From assembly GCA_949317995.1 (NCBI GenBank), contig OX439037.1, positions 74,215,762-74,279,761 of the forward strand: a DNA stretch of 64,000 bases, read 5' to 3'. The translations under genes were made by a program, and so were the position numbers. The stretch comes from Acholoe squamosa (Eukaryota; Annelida; Polychaeta; Phyllodocida; Polynoidae). Positions 23,719 through 35,162 of the stretch are shown piece after piece. Within the stretch, counting starts at the first letter, position 1. Every line of letters starts with the position of its first letter. Under the pieces are notes generated by a model. It saw only the letters and a list, made by a program, of their open reading frames with translations, did not search any database and was not told the origin of the DNA.

Positions 23719-23983
23719 TTTACTTTCACAGAGTGCAGTGATTAACCCTTTTTGGGTTGTATGAGGCCTCCAGGTGCATGTTTTGTCATTATGATATCTA
23801 CCAATGTAAGACACGCCAGCATCGAATTGAAGCATCTTGCTGGGGCTTATTAAGGAGTGTATCAATCCTGTGATATAGGGTCGGCATGATGCACAGATTG
23901 ATGCTTCTGTCCTCCAACCTTCCATTGTCAACCCTTTCTATCCTTTCTGTTATAACTTATATGCCCAACCCTCTAGGGCCATA

Positions 23984-24158
23984 CCCAGTGGGTCCACCAT
24001 TTTAAATTTAGGTAATTGAGGTAAACCCAACTAATAAGACATATCATTATGGGAACCTTGTTTCTTGTTAACACCCGCTTCCGGGGATATGCTGGTCCCA
24101 TCATATCAGTTCTTATCATTGGTTGTCGCCAGAATCAGCTCCAGTCACGCTTGTAACC
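23984..24158. repeat. dispersed repeat family A, copy 2
   Basis: More diverged member of the family at 3862-4077 (CCATTTTAAATTTA, AATAAGACATATCATTATGG, GGGGATATGCTGGTCCCATC, CGCCAGAATCAGCTCCAGTC). Confidence 0.7.
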
Positions 24159-24304
24159 AAGAGCCCCCCCCCCCCAACACACACTTGCACCCTCCAGAAC
24201 AGTCCCTATGCATTTACTGTTCACAGAGTCCTTCTGCACCTGACGACCCCAGTCGGTGACTGGCAAGGTGTCAACCATTACAAAAAGGGGATGGAGCCTT
24301 TGAT

Positions 24305-24319
24305 GTTACCATGGCGACC
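24305..24319. promoter_or_regulatory. RFX X-box-like motif
   Basis: GTTACCATGGCGACC fits the X-box consensus. It is isolated, with no recognised promoter next to it. Confidence 0.3.
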
Positions 24320-25584
24320 GTATCTGTGCCTCAGCTGACCACAGACGTGTGTCCTTTATCATAGAGGTAGTCGAAGGGGGGGGGCTAAGGCTGGAGAGAG
24401 GGGGTATGGCTGGCTACACAGAGAGAAGAACAATGATCGCTTTGACGCATACTGCACAGGTCAAAATTTGTCTCCCACATGACATGTATGAAGGCATGTC
24501 AAATGAGGTTGACGCTCTCATATTTGGTTCGTCAACTCCACTTGACATGCGTAATGAAGACACGTCACATATTTCTGATCCATTCACCTGAGTGCTAGGT
24601 AATACTCTGATACAATTATGTAAGGGTCAAGAGCAGTCAATAGCTATGTACCAATGGTTCAATCAAGGCAGGCCTATAATAGAAGGTAGGGGATATCATA
24701 GCCCCACAGGCCTGCAACACTAAGGCAATTTTTCCTATCTACAGAACTTCTACTTGACTGAGGACCTCTATGCAGTCCATAAGACAAGGGCATGGAGATG
24801 GATGGCAATGCCATCTGTCTCCATGTAATGAAGATACTGAGATTATAGACTGTGGGTTAGCATACACTCTTTTGGTATTTTCACTGACCCACACACAAGG
24901 TGTCTATCCTCCCCAGTTGAAGGATTCAGGATTGTGGCTGTCTATTTTGATATTCAATAACAAATGCAAATTTAAGAATGAAATGGAATTCACTGCCATT
25001 CATTGCTAGTATTTAAAGACCTTAATGATATTCTTCATGAAAACAAAAAGACACAGATACATCAAATGTCTCAAGTGTTAGTAGTACCTCTTGGTAGTGA
25101 TTAATCCTGGTACCAAAATGGTTGTTTTCCCCACCTAGTAGAATATTCTAGAACAGTTATGTCTGTCAAACCATCACATGTCAAGTGCCTTTGACATGGC
25201 CGTGACCCTAGTCAACTCACAGATGACGTGGCATTTTTAGGCATGTCAAATCGTATGAGGATTACTGTGTGCTTCAGTTGTCATGGTGACATATGTGCAC
25301 ATGTCCCAATGACGTGTGCTCTCTGTGTCAAATCAAGTAGACATGGGTATACATGTCACTTTGTCAGGAAGACTTTTTTCAGTGTATGGGGATAGAAGAC
25401 ATGGGGGTGAAAGGTGTACTTGTTCCTGTGTTATGTGCTAGCCTTTCATATCTATGTTTCAAGTGAAATGCCTCCACATTTTGCTAGATTTCCGCGTAGA
25501 GAAAGTGGCACGAAGCAGAGATTAAAGAAGCGAACTTGCCACAGTAGAGAGACTATAGACCTGTTGAGAGATGTGTGGGTTAAA
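24320..25584. other. no gene recognised
   Basis: Short ORFs only (24349-24591, 24770-25009, 25414-25641), without domains. The region 25180-25380 has many CATGTC/GACATG motifs. Confidence 0.4.
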
Positions 25585-25690
25585 TTCCGCACGCGTGGGG
25601 GGGGGGGATTCTCCCCCCCCCCCCACCCAACAACGCCCTAACTCCACCCCACCCCTGTTGTTGCAAAATGACCACTCCTTTAGTACTCTC
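25585..25690. repeat. TIR element family D, partial copy
   Basis: Has the family-D internal motif CGCACGCG followed by G- and C-tracts. The right terminus is CCCTGTTGTTGCAAAATGAC then CACTCCTTTAG. The left terminus is missing. Confidence 0.65.
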
Positions 25691-26069
25691 CACTGCATGT
25701 GTATAATTGGTACCAACAGCAAAGAAACACCCGACAGCACAATCACCAACACCCCCACGCCCCCCCCCCATCCCAATGGCCCCAACCTCACCACTGTCTT
25801 TCAGAAGTGCCCACCTGAGAGTCCCTGAGAGGGTGTGTGGCTCAGGTGCGTGTGATACCCACACACTCAGAGCAGCTCAATACCCGTATTGATCATAGCA
25901 ATGAGCAACTCCAGCAACACGAGCAGACTTCACTGAAGCTCTGCACCTCTATAGGGACCGCTCTATACGGATGTGGCCCTGTGGGACGAAGTGTCCTTAT
26001 AATCAAAATGTAAATTAACTCAGCATGTGGGAAAATGAATCAAACACATCCTCAGGTGGAGCACTAGTC

Positions 26070-26190
26070 AATAGGGAGGTTTATCAACCACGACATACGT
26101 CCGACGTAGCTCAATTAACGCAGACGTGCTGTAGATATGCTGTACGCCTGCGTTTTATTGCCTACGCAGTGGGCGCTAAACCTCCCTATT
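26070..26190. mobile_element. MITE family H, copy 3
   Basis: Complete member with ends CAATAGGGAGGTTTATC and GCTAAACCTCCCTATTG, so the terminal inverted repeat here extends to CAATAGGGAGGTTTA. It has a short internal deletion (lacks GCCAGTGCTG after ACGCAGACGT). Confidence 0.9.
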
Positions 26191-26227
26191 GTCTGTGTGT
26201 TGCGGTAAAGGTGCGGTGCTGTTATAG

Positions 26228-26424
26228 GACTCAGTATGGAGGCCTAGTGGAGTCGCCATTTTGAATTACGCTGGTTGAGGCGAACTCACTGATAAGACAT
26301 AGCATGATGGGTACCTTGTCCCTGGTTAACATCCACTTCCAGGGACATGCTGGTCCCATCTTATGAGTTCTTATCAGCGTGTGCCGCTGGAACCAGCCCT
26401 AGACCAGCTAGTGGCCAATAAAGA
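26228..26424. repeat. dispersed repeat family A, copy 3
   Basis: Close match to 3862-4077 over its whole length, including CCTTGTCCCTGGTTAACATC and CAGGGACATGCTGGTCCCAT. Confidence 0.8.
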
Positions 26425-26612
26425 CCCCTTCCCTTCTCGTACTGTGTACTTTAGATATATTCTTATATTGTTGTTGCTTTTGCATGTGCTGGAGTGTTAT
26501 AGGCCTTATAGATAAGGTAAACCGTGCATATTTTACATTTCATTTATACGAGGTATCAAAAATTGTATGTTATGTAATCCCATGCCTGCACCCGCTCGCA
26601 TTCGCCGCACTG

Positions 26613-26616
<4 letters not shown>

Positions 26617-26675
<59 letters not shown>
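26617..26675. repeat. (TA)n microsatellite
   Basis: A 59-bp pure TA tract. It gives the Tyr-Ile run in an otherwise unsupported forward ORF. Confidence 0.98.
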
Positions 26676-26678
<3 letters not shown>

Positions 26679-26899
26679 TGGTTCAATTATATAGGCATCG
26701 TTGATGTATATACCCTATCCTCCTACTACATAGTATTATTGAATGTTATACTGTGATATATACTACAGGCTTCATGTCACAATTTCGTCTTCATGTTTCC
26801 AAATCCCCCTCTCATCCCCACGTAATCCCTTCCCTATACATTTTTAATATTCTCACGTCCACTTGCCACTGGAGAAATAATCCCGTCAGCGGCGAGATT

Positions 26900-27140
26900 C
26901 TCGTGTTTCGTGCGAGACCTGGCGCCGGAAGTGCATTACCTGCGTTCCATAATGGCGCCAAGCCGACCTGACGTCGGGATGTTTTTTTCATCATGTCAAG
27001 AGCCGACTGACTGGGGGAGGCGACAGAGGCCAACAGTGGGCAGACTAAGGGCACCCCAAGCCATTTGCTACTGCCCGTAATGTACATGTATGCAGCTTCT
27101 CCAAATGTCAGACGACATTTGGACTTTTCCCGCGCAAGCT
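26900..27140. promoter_or_regulatory. candidate CpG-rich promoter
   Basis: A CpG- and GC-richer island in AT-rich surroundings. It contains GGCGCCGGAAGTGC (an ETS-type CCGGAAGT core), ATAATGGCGCCAAG (YY1/NRF-like), and TTTTCCCGCGCAAG (E2F-like) near 27127. No downstream or upstream gene is recognised, so this rests on motif clustering only. Confidence 0.3.
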
Positions 27141-28117
27141 ACAGGGACCCCTGCCTGGGCCCTGATGGCTTATACACTTCTTATAACCTTCTCTATGCAG
27201 GTTGTTGTCAGTTCCTATAGATGTGATGAGTTTCAGATTATATTCATTATTATGCTTGCTGTTATTTTCTTCTATTCTTTCCAAGAAACAAGAAATTTTG
27301 CGTATACGACTGACCAGGGAAGAGGAAAAACATTTTCCATTTACAGGCTAGTGTCTATTGCACTCCCGCTTTTATATTTAACCGTGCGATATTGAGAAAT
27401 ACTCTACAGAGTCTGAGATCTGCCTGTGTCCAAAGTGGCATAGGAGATTAATGGTCACGTGAATTATCTTCCCAACCGTCAAATTGGATCCCATCATAAC
27501 ATGCTCCTATCATTTTCTTCATACACCATTGACCCTGTAGGAAGATTATCTAAGGTCCCTAGACACCGATTTGGACAGATTTAGATCAAAATTCTCCTAT
27601 ACAGTATAGAACTATGCCTATAAATGCAGAGTTTGTAGCATCTAATAAATCATGATGGGTGATTAGATTCTCCCCTCAGATGACAATAAAGTGATTACTT
27701 CTGTGCTTAAATAATGAACCATGGCAACCCTGGGGTGCATACTTTCAGCCCAAGCTAGTAGTATTGACGAATCAAGGTGACAAACTAGATCTATACATTA
27801 CTACACTCTTCAGCCCGGAAAAGGGCGGAATGCCATGAACCACGCCTTTACCATAATATTATTTCTAAATGTACAACAAGAGAGTATTAGGGGTGGTTGC
27901 TTAATGCGATTCCCAGAGCTAAGGTTATGACAGAAAATCTATACACAAGAACCGCATCAATTATGGTTGGCAATGTCGTGTGCCTGTGTCTACGAAAGTA
28001 CAAGACACATGCATGGGTGGACAATGAAAAGAAATCTTAGGATCAACAGGTCTCATGATTCAATATGCAATGCATCATGACAGCAAATGGACATTATACC
28101 TCAAAACCTAATATAAA
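27141..28117. other. no gene recognised
   Basis: The forward frame at 27090-27395 is hydrophobic but lacks any recognised family or splice partner. The rest shows no repeat boundary I can define. Confidence 0.35.
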
Positions 28118-28377
28118 CTTATGGAGTGGTCATTATGTACCAACAGGGTGGGGGGCTTTCGCGCGGATGCGCAAAATCTTTTTACGCCCCCCCTCGACGG
28201 CGGTCATAAGTTTTCATACCCCTCTTTGATCTATAGTAGCCTGCGGGCTTTTTGGCTAAAAAGAGGGTAAATTTTACCCCCCCCCCCTCCACGAGAGGGG
28301 GCTGAAATTTTTACGCCACCCCTCAAACCCACCAACCCCCCTGTTGATAAATAATGACCACTCCCTTACCATAAGCC
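28118..28377. mobile_element. TIR element family D, complete copy
   Basis: Left end CTTATGGAGTGGTCATTATG, then ACCAACAGGG. The right end, read in complement, is CTTATGGTAAGGGAGTGGTC, then ATTATTTATCAACAGGG. The internal GCGCGGATGCGCAAAA motif matches the family member at 11443-11766. About 260 bp, non-coding. Confidence 0.8.
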
Positions 28378-28793
28378 ACTGGGTTCCCTTCCATTGGGGC
28401 CGAGCCTTCTTCAAATGATGGCAGGATCTGATCATCCATTCTATTCATTCAAGAATGACACCCTGCAAACTTGAAACTCTATAAACAGCTGTTCTATGCA
28501 CTTATACACGTATATTCACCCTATATACCATAATTTCACATTTCTTTTTAAGTTCAGATGCAGGGATCCGGGCAAGATCCGTATGGTGCACACGTTAAAT
28601 ATCAATAGATGAGAGAGAAGCTTTGCTATTGAACTGACTGTCACCCCAGTTGTTTATGTGGGTAGCTTGGGTGACTGTATGCAGTGACCATATAGATGAG
28701 TGAAACATACTGATTCTTATGATGAATATGACAGGTTCACAGATGTTAACCCTACAGTGACGGACACTGATCTTGAGGCCACTCTCAATCCAT

Positions 28794-30079
28794 CATTGGC
28801 AGTAGTGAAACAGGGGGATGGGACCATTGACAGTAGTGAAACAGGGGGATGGGACCATTGACAGTAGTGAAACAGGGGGATGGGACCATTGACAGTAGTG
28901 AAACAGGGGGATGGGACCATTGGCAGTAGTGAAACAGGGGGATGCGACCATTGAAAGTAGTGAAACAGGGAGATGGGACCATTGACAGTAGTGAAACAGG
29001 GGGGTGGGACCATTGACAGTAGTGAGACAGGGGGATGGGACCATTGACAGTAGTGAAACAGGGGGATGAGACAATTGACAGTAGTGAAACAGGGGGATGG
29101 GACCATTGAAAGTAGTGAAACAGGGGGTTGGGACCATTGACAGTAGTGAAACAGGGGGGTGGGACCATTGACAGTAGTGAGACAGGGGGATGGGACCATT
29201 GAAAGTAGTGAAACAGGGGGATGGGACCATTGAAAGTAGTGAAACAGGGGGATGGGACCATTGACAGTAGTGAAACAGGGGGATGGGACCATTGACAGTA
29301 GTGAGACAGGGGGATGGGACCATTGAAAGTAGTGAAACAGAGGGATGGGACCATTGACAGTAGTGAAACAGGGGGATAGGACCATTGACAGTAGTGAAAC
29401 AGGGGGATGGGACCATTGAAAGTAGTGAAACAGGGGGATGGGACCATTGACAGTAGTGAAACAGGGGGATGGGACGATTGACAGTAGTGAAACAGGGGGA
29501 TGGGACCATTGAAAGTAGTGAAACAGGGGATGGGACCATTGACAGTAGTGAAACAGGGGGTTGGGACCATTGACAGTAGTGAAACAGGGGGTGGGACCAT
29601 TGACAGTAGTGAGACAGGGGGATGGGACCATTGAAAGTAGTGAAACAGGGGGATGGGACCATTGAAAGTAGTGAAACAGGGGGATGGGACCATTGACAGT
29701 AGTGAAACAGGGGGATGGGACCATTGACAGTAGTGAGACAGGGGGATGGGACCATTGAAAGTAGTGAAACAGAGGGATGGGACCATTGACAGTAGTGAAA
29801 CAGGGGGATGGGACCATTGACATTAGTGAAACAGGGGGATGGGACCATTGAAAGTAGTGAAACAGGGGGATGGGACCATTGACAGTAGTGAAACAGGGGG
29901 ATGGGACCATTGACAGTAGTGAAACAGGGGGATGGGACCATTGAAAGTAGTGAAACAGGGGATGGGACCATTGACAGTAGTGAAACAGGGGGATGGGACC
30001 ATTGACAGTAGTGAAACAGGGGATGGGACCATTGAACGTAGTGAAACAGGGGGATGGGACCATTGAACGTAGTGAAGTA
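28794..30079. repeat. 31-bp minisatellite, about 41 units
   Basis: Unit TGGGACCATTGACAGTAGTG + AAACAGGGGGA, head to tail for about 1.29 kb with a few one-base length variants. Common variants are GAAAGTAGTG and GTGAGACAGG. On the reverse strand the unit contains no stop in any frame, so three long overlapping ORFs (up to 522 codons) arise automatically. The forward strand has stops in the unit. I treat it as non-coding. Confidence 0.95.
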
Positions 30080-31102
30080 GGGGGATGTGATCATTTTCCA
30101 TAATTCCTTTTTTTTTTTTTGGAAAAGCCCATTTATTACCAATACACTATGCACCCATAATAAATGACCTCTGAACATATCAGTAGTTTTCAGTATTCTC
30201 CCTTCCAATATAAGGACAGATTCCAGTGCTGCTTCAGAGACTTCTAACACATATCTCACAAAAACTGTTCTCATACATGGAGAAACCCATACAAATTTTA
30301 GTTCATCATCTTCTGTGACAGAGTCATAGTGAGATAAGAGAGGGTGTGACAGGAGGGACAAATATCAACAACATTTGGATTTTGTGACTACATTCTCACC
30401 TTCTGCCGGATGTCATTAATTCCATCAAGAGAGACAAAAGGGGATCCAGGACTATAAGAATTCGGCCCTTGTATGTCCCTCTCATGACATACTCCCTTCC
30501 CCCAACTCTATAGTGTGTTAAGCAGAGCACGAATACCGTGTTACTATAGTGAAGGATAGACTCTTACTCCATACGGAACTTCCTTAGTATTTGGGCACTG
30601 CACTAAGACAACGTCTACTCTGAGGATCATGAGGTTTGTTGAAAGCAGTGCTAATTTACCACCGTTTTGAATTAACCTCCAGGTGAGTATTAGATCTATA
30701 GTAATCGAGGCAGTGATATCACATGAGTAGAAGGTAAAACGCTGATACATTTATACACGTGCTATTATGTCTACATTCGCCTGGATGGAGCTTTACACAC
30801 GTGCAGAAAATGTAATGGTCGACCTAGTTTGTGATCACTAGTTATTTATTATATATCACACAGAGATTGGAGGGTGTATGAACATACTCTAGCTAGCATT
30901 TGAAGGACCCTTCAAGGTTACATCAAGTTTCTAGCATCATTGTTTATTTATAAAACAATATGACATTTTCCCCACACATACTGAGATATTAGTCGTCTAA
31001 CTGTTTATCCCTAGAGATGAAAATATTTTTTTCCGTGTCTTTTAAATAGGATCATTTTTGGCTATGCATGTTTTGTTTAGTTTAAAAAAGGATTTTCTCA
31101 GT
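30080..31102. other. no gene recognised upstream of the sulfotransferase remnant
   Basis: A reverse frame reads about 100 non-repetitive codons from 30361 into the minisatellite, without a recognised domain. TTTTGAATTAACCTCCAGG near 30663-30682 matches the right terminus of family C and may be a remnant. Confidence 0.4.
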
Positions 31103-32411
31103 ATGGCTGACTTCAAGGTTCCAGGTCAGCACATTTACAATGGGATGTATATGGCAGGTATCTTCCCACCTGAAGTGTTGGACAGACTGCCAGACTTCCA
31201 GTTTCGTTCTGATGACGTCCTCATTGCTACCTATCCAAAAGCAGGTAAGTATAATGCATAAGGCCTAAGAGAAAAAGGTGTGTTTCCAGTAACCCGACCA
31301 ACTTTAGCAAAACAGGACTGACCCTAAACTTCTACTGTCTTTTTTTAATTTTGAGAATTTCATATTTTTCATGAACTTTTCGTATTTTTCTGAGATTTTC
31401 ATCTATTTTCCCTGGGTCTCGTGTCAATGGTTCACATACACATGTATACTTTAGCACATCTTTTTAAAGATTTCTCACATGCTTTTCATATTTTCTACTG
31501 TAAAAGCAAAGAATCTGGCATATCTACCCATACATTTCTGTATATAATTAAAAAAAAAAAAAAAAGAAAACACACGTAAAAATCCTACCTACCGACCCTA
31601 GATCTTTGGGTCATGTTACTGGAAACACACGATATTTTTTTTTTGCCTAAAGAAAAGATCAAACCCCACTGCACTACTACTTTATGGTATTATCAAATTC
31701 CTTATTAAATAACCCATAACTCCATGACAGTGATTCAGTAGTACATAACAGCACATGAATTATAATTTCAGGTACCACATAGTTTCAGCAGATTACATGG
31801 CTTATCATGAATGATGTGGAAAAGTGGTACTTGCAGAATCATGAAAACCCACCTTCCTTACCGATTCGTCAAGAAGTCTATTGAGGGGCAAGACAAAACC
31901 AGATTCAAGATCGTTGTGGGGATGAGAAATGTCAAAGTTGTCCTTGTGTCTTACTACCACTTCTACAAGATGAACAGCCAACTCGGAAACTTCAATCAGA
32001 ATTTTGATGAATTCTTCAACTTGTTCAAAAATAAGACCCTCGTGCATGATGATTACTTTGACCATGTGCTAAGTTGGTGGAGCGAAAGAGAGAATCCAAA
32101 TCTATACTTTGTCAAATATGAAGACATGAAAAAAAAATCCCAGAAGGGAAATTCTGAAGTTGGCATCCTTTCTTAGAAGACCTTTGAGTGACATGGCTGT
32201 TTAGGTTATTGCAAATGAGTCATCACTTAAATAAATGCAAGAAAACCCAATGAAAAACAATGCCCGATTTGATTTTAATATTTCCAAATTTATTCGAAAG
32301 GGGCAAGTTGGAGATTGGAAGAATTATCTTACTGAGGAGAAGGTTCAGTATATTGACCATCGCATTGAAACAGAGTTGCTTCCAAATGGCCTAGAATTTC
32401 AAGAATTATAG
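31103..32411 (+). pseudogene. cytosolic sulfotransferase (SULT-type) pseudogene
   Basis: Exon 1 (31103-31244, ATG chosen as the start of MADFKVPGQ) encodes the N-terminus up to TYPKAG, the first half of the PAPS-binding 5'-phosphosulfate loop; donor GTAAGT. Exon 2 (from 31772) continues GTT then TAG where the family has Trp, then FQQITWLIMND. Roughly 50 family residues are then missing before KTHLPYRF, which carries the usual catalytic His. RNVKVVLVSYYHFYKMN is the 3'-phosphate-binding segment, followed by YEDMKKK. One extra G near 32148 shifts the frame, two more stops follow, and the PAPS motif RKGQVGDWKNYLT closes at the stop at 32409-32411. AATAAA lies at 32430. Functional members transfer sulfate from PAPS to small acceptors; this copy cannot make an intact enzyme. 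Confidence 0.9.
31277..31650. mobile_element. TIR element family F, copy in the sulfotransferase intron
   Basis: GTGTGTTTCCAGTAACCCGA near the left end faces CATGTTACTGGAAACACAC at the right, the latter followed by a T-tract and GCCTAAAG. The same arrangement as 14171-15323 but only about 370 bp. Confidence 0.75.
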
Positions 32412-32435
32412 AATTACTGTAGAAAATATAATAAA

Positions 32436-34012
32436 TGCACTCTGTAGTAGCAGTAATGTAAAGGCCATGTTTAATACACAAACATTAAAAGCACAATGCA
32501 TGTAGTATATCAAATTAATTGTCGTCTCACTGGATGACCCATGACCTACTCCAAATATTGTAGAGATCTAGGAGAACCATATTAGTAAATGCACATGATC
32601 ATAGTCATGGTTGCATTATGACTTATTGCTCACCCTCTGGTACAGACAGTTTAATACTTCAGATAGAGTTCTAAAATTAGCAGACTAAAATTCAAAGACA
32701 CATCATCTCCAACCTTTTACTACCAATATATGGATAGATATACCCATCTAAATAAAGATACTCCCAAACCACCAATACAAAGCCCTGAAACTGTATTGCA
32801 GAATAAAAAGCACTCCACTATATATATCTACGTGGTGGAGCGGACAGTGTATGCAGGGTCAGGTCGCCAGAAAGCAGTAGATTTTGTGTTTTTGGGGTCA
32901 TTTTGGACTCTTATGGCTCTGGAGAAGGAAGTTGTGAACCAATCTTGTCTTACATAGACTCATTTGATAGAGGACACTTAGGGCTATCAGGAAAATGTTA
33001 ATTTGTGTTCATGCATCAAAAACTCTCAGACTTGTAGCCTGCAAAAGTTGAAAAAATGTCCAAATTTGTTCTTTTTTGACTTTTTTTTTTTTTTTACAAG
33101 TATCCTGTATTGAATAAAGAACATCTGGAGTATCCCAAAGTTATTTTTTATATTGTATATGATCATAGGTATCATTTCCATGAGGTTTCGATATGTTACT
33201 GGATGAGAATTTTTTATCATGTGTCTTTGAAAATGGAAATCTGTAATTTGTAACGTCCGGTACTTAAATCTAAATCAGTCATATTACATGGAAAAAATAA
33301 AGCTTCAACATTTTTGTTATTACCTATATAAAGGGACCTATTATCCCCTACTTTGGTGAAAAAAATTGTGTGTCTAGCAGCATTTGTCTCCATGTGAGAG
33401 CAGCTTATGTGAAATAATTCTGATAAAAGTACCGGACGTTACATAACGTCCGGTACTTTTATTATCTTGTAAGAAGCAGTCTACTGTGCATGCAAAACTC
33501 AAATTTTGTTCCATTTCATAATTGAAGTCAATAATAGACATATTGGCCTTGCTCTTGCATGTGTTTGCTATGCATAATGGGACATTCTATATTACTGACA
33601 GCAAATTTAATCACCTCCATATTTCATCATTTTGGTACCGGACGTTACATGACACAAAACAAGCAATAAAAATGGAACCGGATGTCCTAAGTCGGTATTT
33701 TTTGGTTTTCTGAGCTGAGGGAATGTCCCTTTACAAATTTGTAAGGGTATTATAAAGTATTTAGAAAATTAATTTTTAAGGGCCTTCAAGGGCAATATCT
33801 TACACTTTCTGACGACCTGACCCATGCATGCAAGACCCCCTAGCCCACCCACCCCCTATCCTCCTTTTCCTATGACAGTGTATATGTAACTCTGTGACCC
33901 ATGGATCTCACTTACTAGCCGGACCCAGTATGAGCACACGTATTATATCCTTTATTTGCTTCATAGGCTAACATGTCCCATCTGAGTATACACTCCTCTG
34001 TTTGCCCATCTC
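32436..34012. other. no gene recognised; ACGTCCGGTAC motif region
   Basis: No domain-bearing ORF. Between 33250 and 33655 the motif ACGTCCGGTAC (or its complement) occurs four times; the central pair is listed separately. Confidence 0.4.
33427..33462. repeat. perfect 17-bp-arm palindrome with CCGGACGTTA core
   Basis: AAAAGTACCGGACGTTA, 2-nt spacer, then the exact complement. Single copies of the core flank it at about 33252-33264 (same sense as the right arm) and 33637-33650 (same sense as the left arm). The outer pair may mark the ends of a roughly 400-bp element, with the palindrome in the middle. Confidence 0.85.
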
Positions 34013-35162
34013 CTAAATTCTAGTAGAGGTTATGTTAACGTGGTTTGGTGTGGTACGATTTAAAACAGTGTGGTTGGTATAGTTGTTGTTAAAGGTAGTA
34101 TTACTTGATGTATTGAGATTTCTATTGGCCTCACCCAGTGTAGTATGATTTGAAAGAGTTTTATTTGCATTGCTGCCACCCAGTGCTGCTTTATTTGAAG
34201 CCGTACGATTTGTATCCAGGGAGATTCCATTTGAAGCAGTGCCATTTGCATTGGTGGCATCAAGGGAAGTATGGTTGAAAGTCGAGTTATTTGTTATTAC
34301 AGTCACCCAGTATTGTTTCATTGGAGCCCATTTCACATTCAGAATCGTTTCATTTGAAGCAGTGTTATTTACATTGGTGTCGCTCAATATCATTTCATTT
34401 GAATCAGTATAATTGTCATTGCTGTCTTCCAGTGCAGTTTGGTTGGAGGTGATGTAAGTTGTATTCATATATCCCGGTACACTAAAGTTTGAATTGGGGT
34501 AATTTACATTTACATCAGTTTTGTCAGGAATAGTATCATTTGGAGCCATGTTATAAGTCTTGTCCAGAAAAGTATTGCTTGAAGCAGTGCTATTTACATA
34601 GTGTTCTCAAGAATAGTATCATTTGAAGTCATATTATGATCATCAGTGTTCTCAAGAGTAGTATCATTTGAAGTCTTGTTATCAATGCTGTCCAGGGTAG
34701 TTTCATTTACAGCCGTGTTATTCAAACCAGTATTGTCCACAATAGTACCATTTGAAGCAGTCCTATCTAGAGCATTATTGTCCAGGGTGGTATTGTTTGA
34801 AGCAGTGTTATTAAAAACAGTTTTGTCCTGTGTTGTATCATTGAGACAGTACTGTCAATATCAGTGTAGTCCAGCATAATATTACCTGAAGCAGTGTTAT
34901 TTCTATAGGCATTGTCCATGTCAGTATCATTTGAAGCAGTGTTGTCCAGCAAAGTATTGTTTGAAGCAGTGTCATTAAGATCAGCACCGTGCAGGGTAGT
35001 ATCGTTTGAAGCGATGTCATCAACATTGGTGGTGTCAAGGGTAGTATCGTTTGAAGTCATGATATCAGCATTATCCAGAGTAGTAATGTTTGAAGCAGTG
35101 ATATTTACATCATTGTTATCCAGGGTGGGATCATTTGAACCAGTTTTGTCCAGAGAAGCAGG

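Noticed and set aside
28793-30361. 522-codon reverse-strand ORF with repeated FTTVNGPIPLFHYCQWSHPP-like peptide
   Set aside because: It is the automatic consequence of a stop-free 31-bp minisatellite unit. Three overlapping frames give the same kind of peptide and the non-repeat N-terminus matches no family I know.
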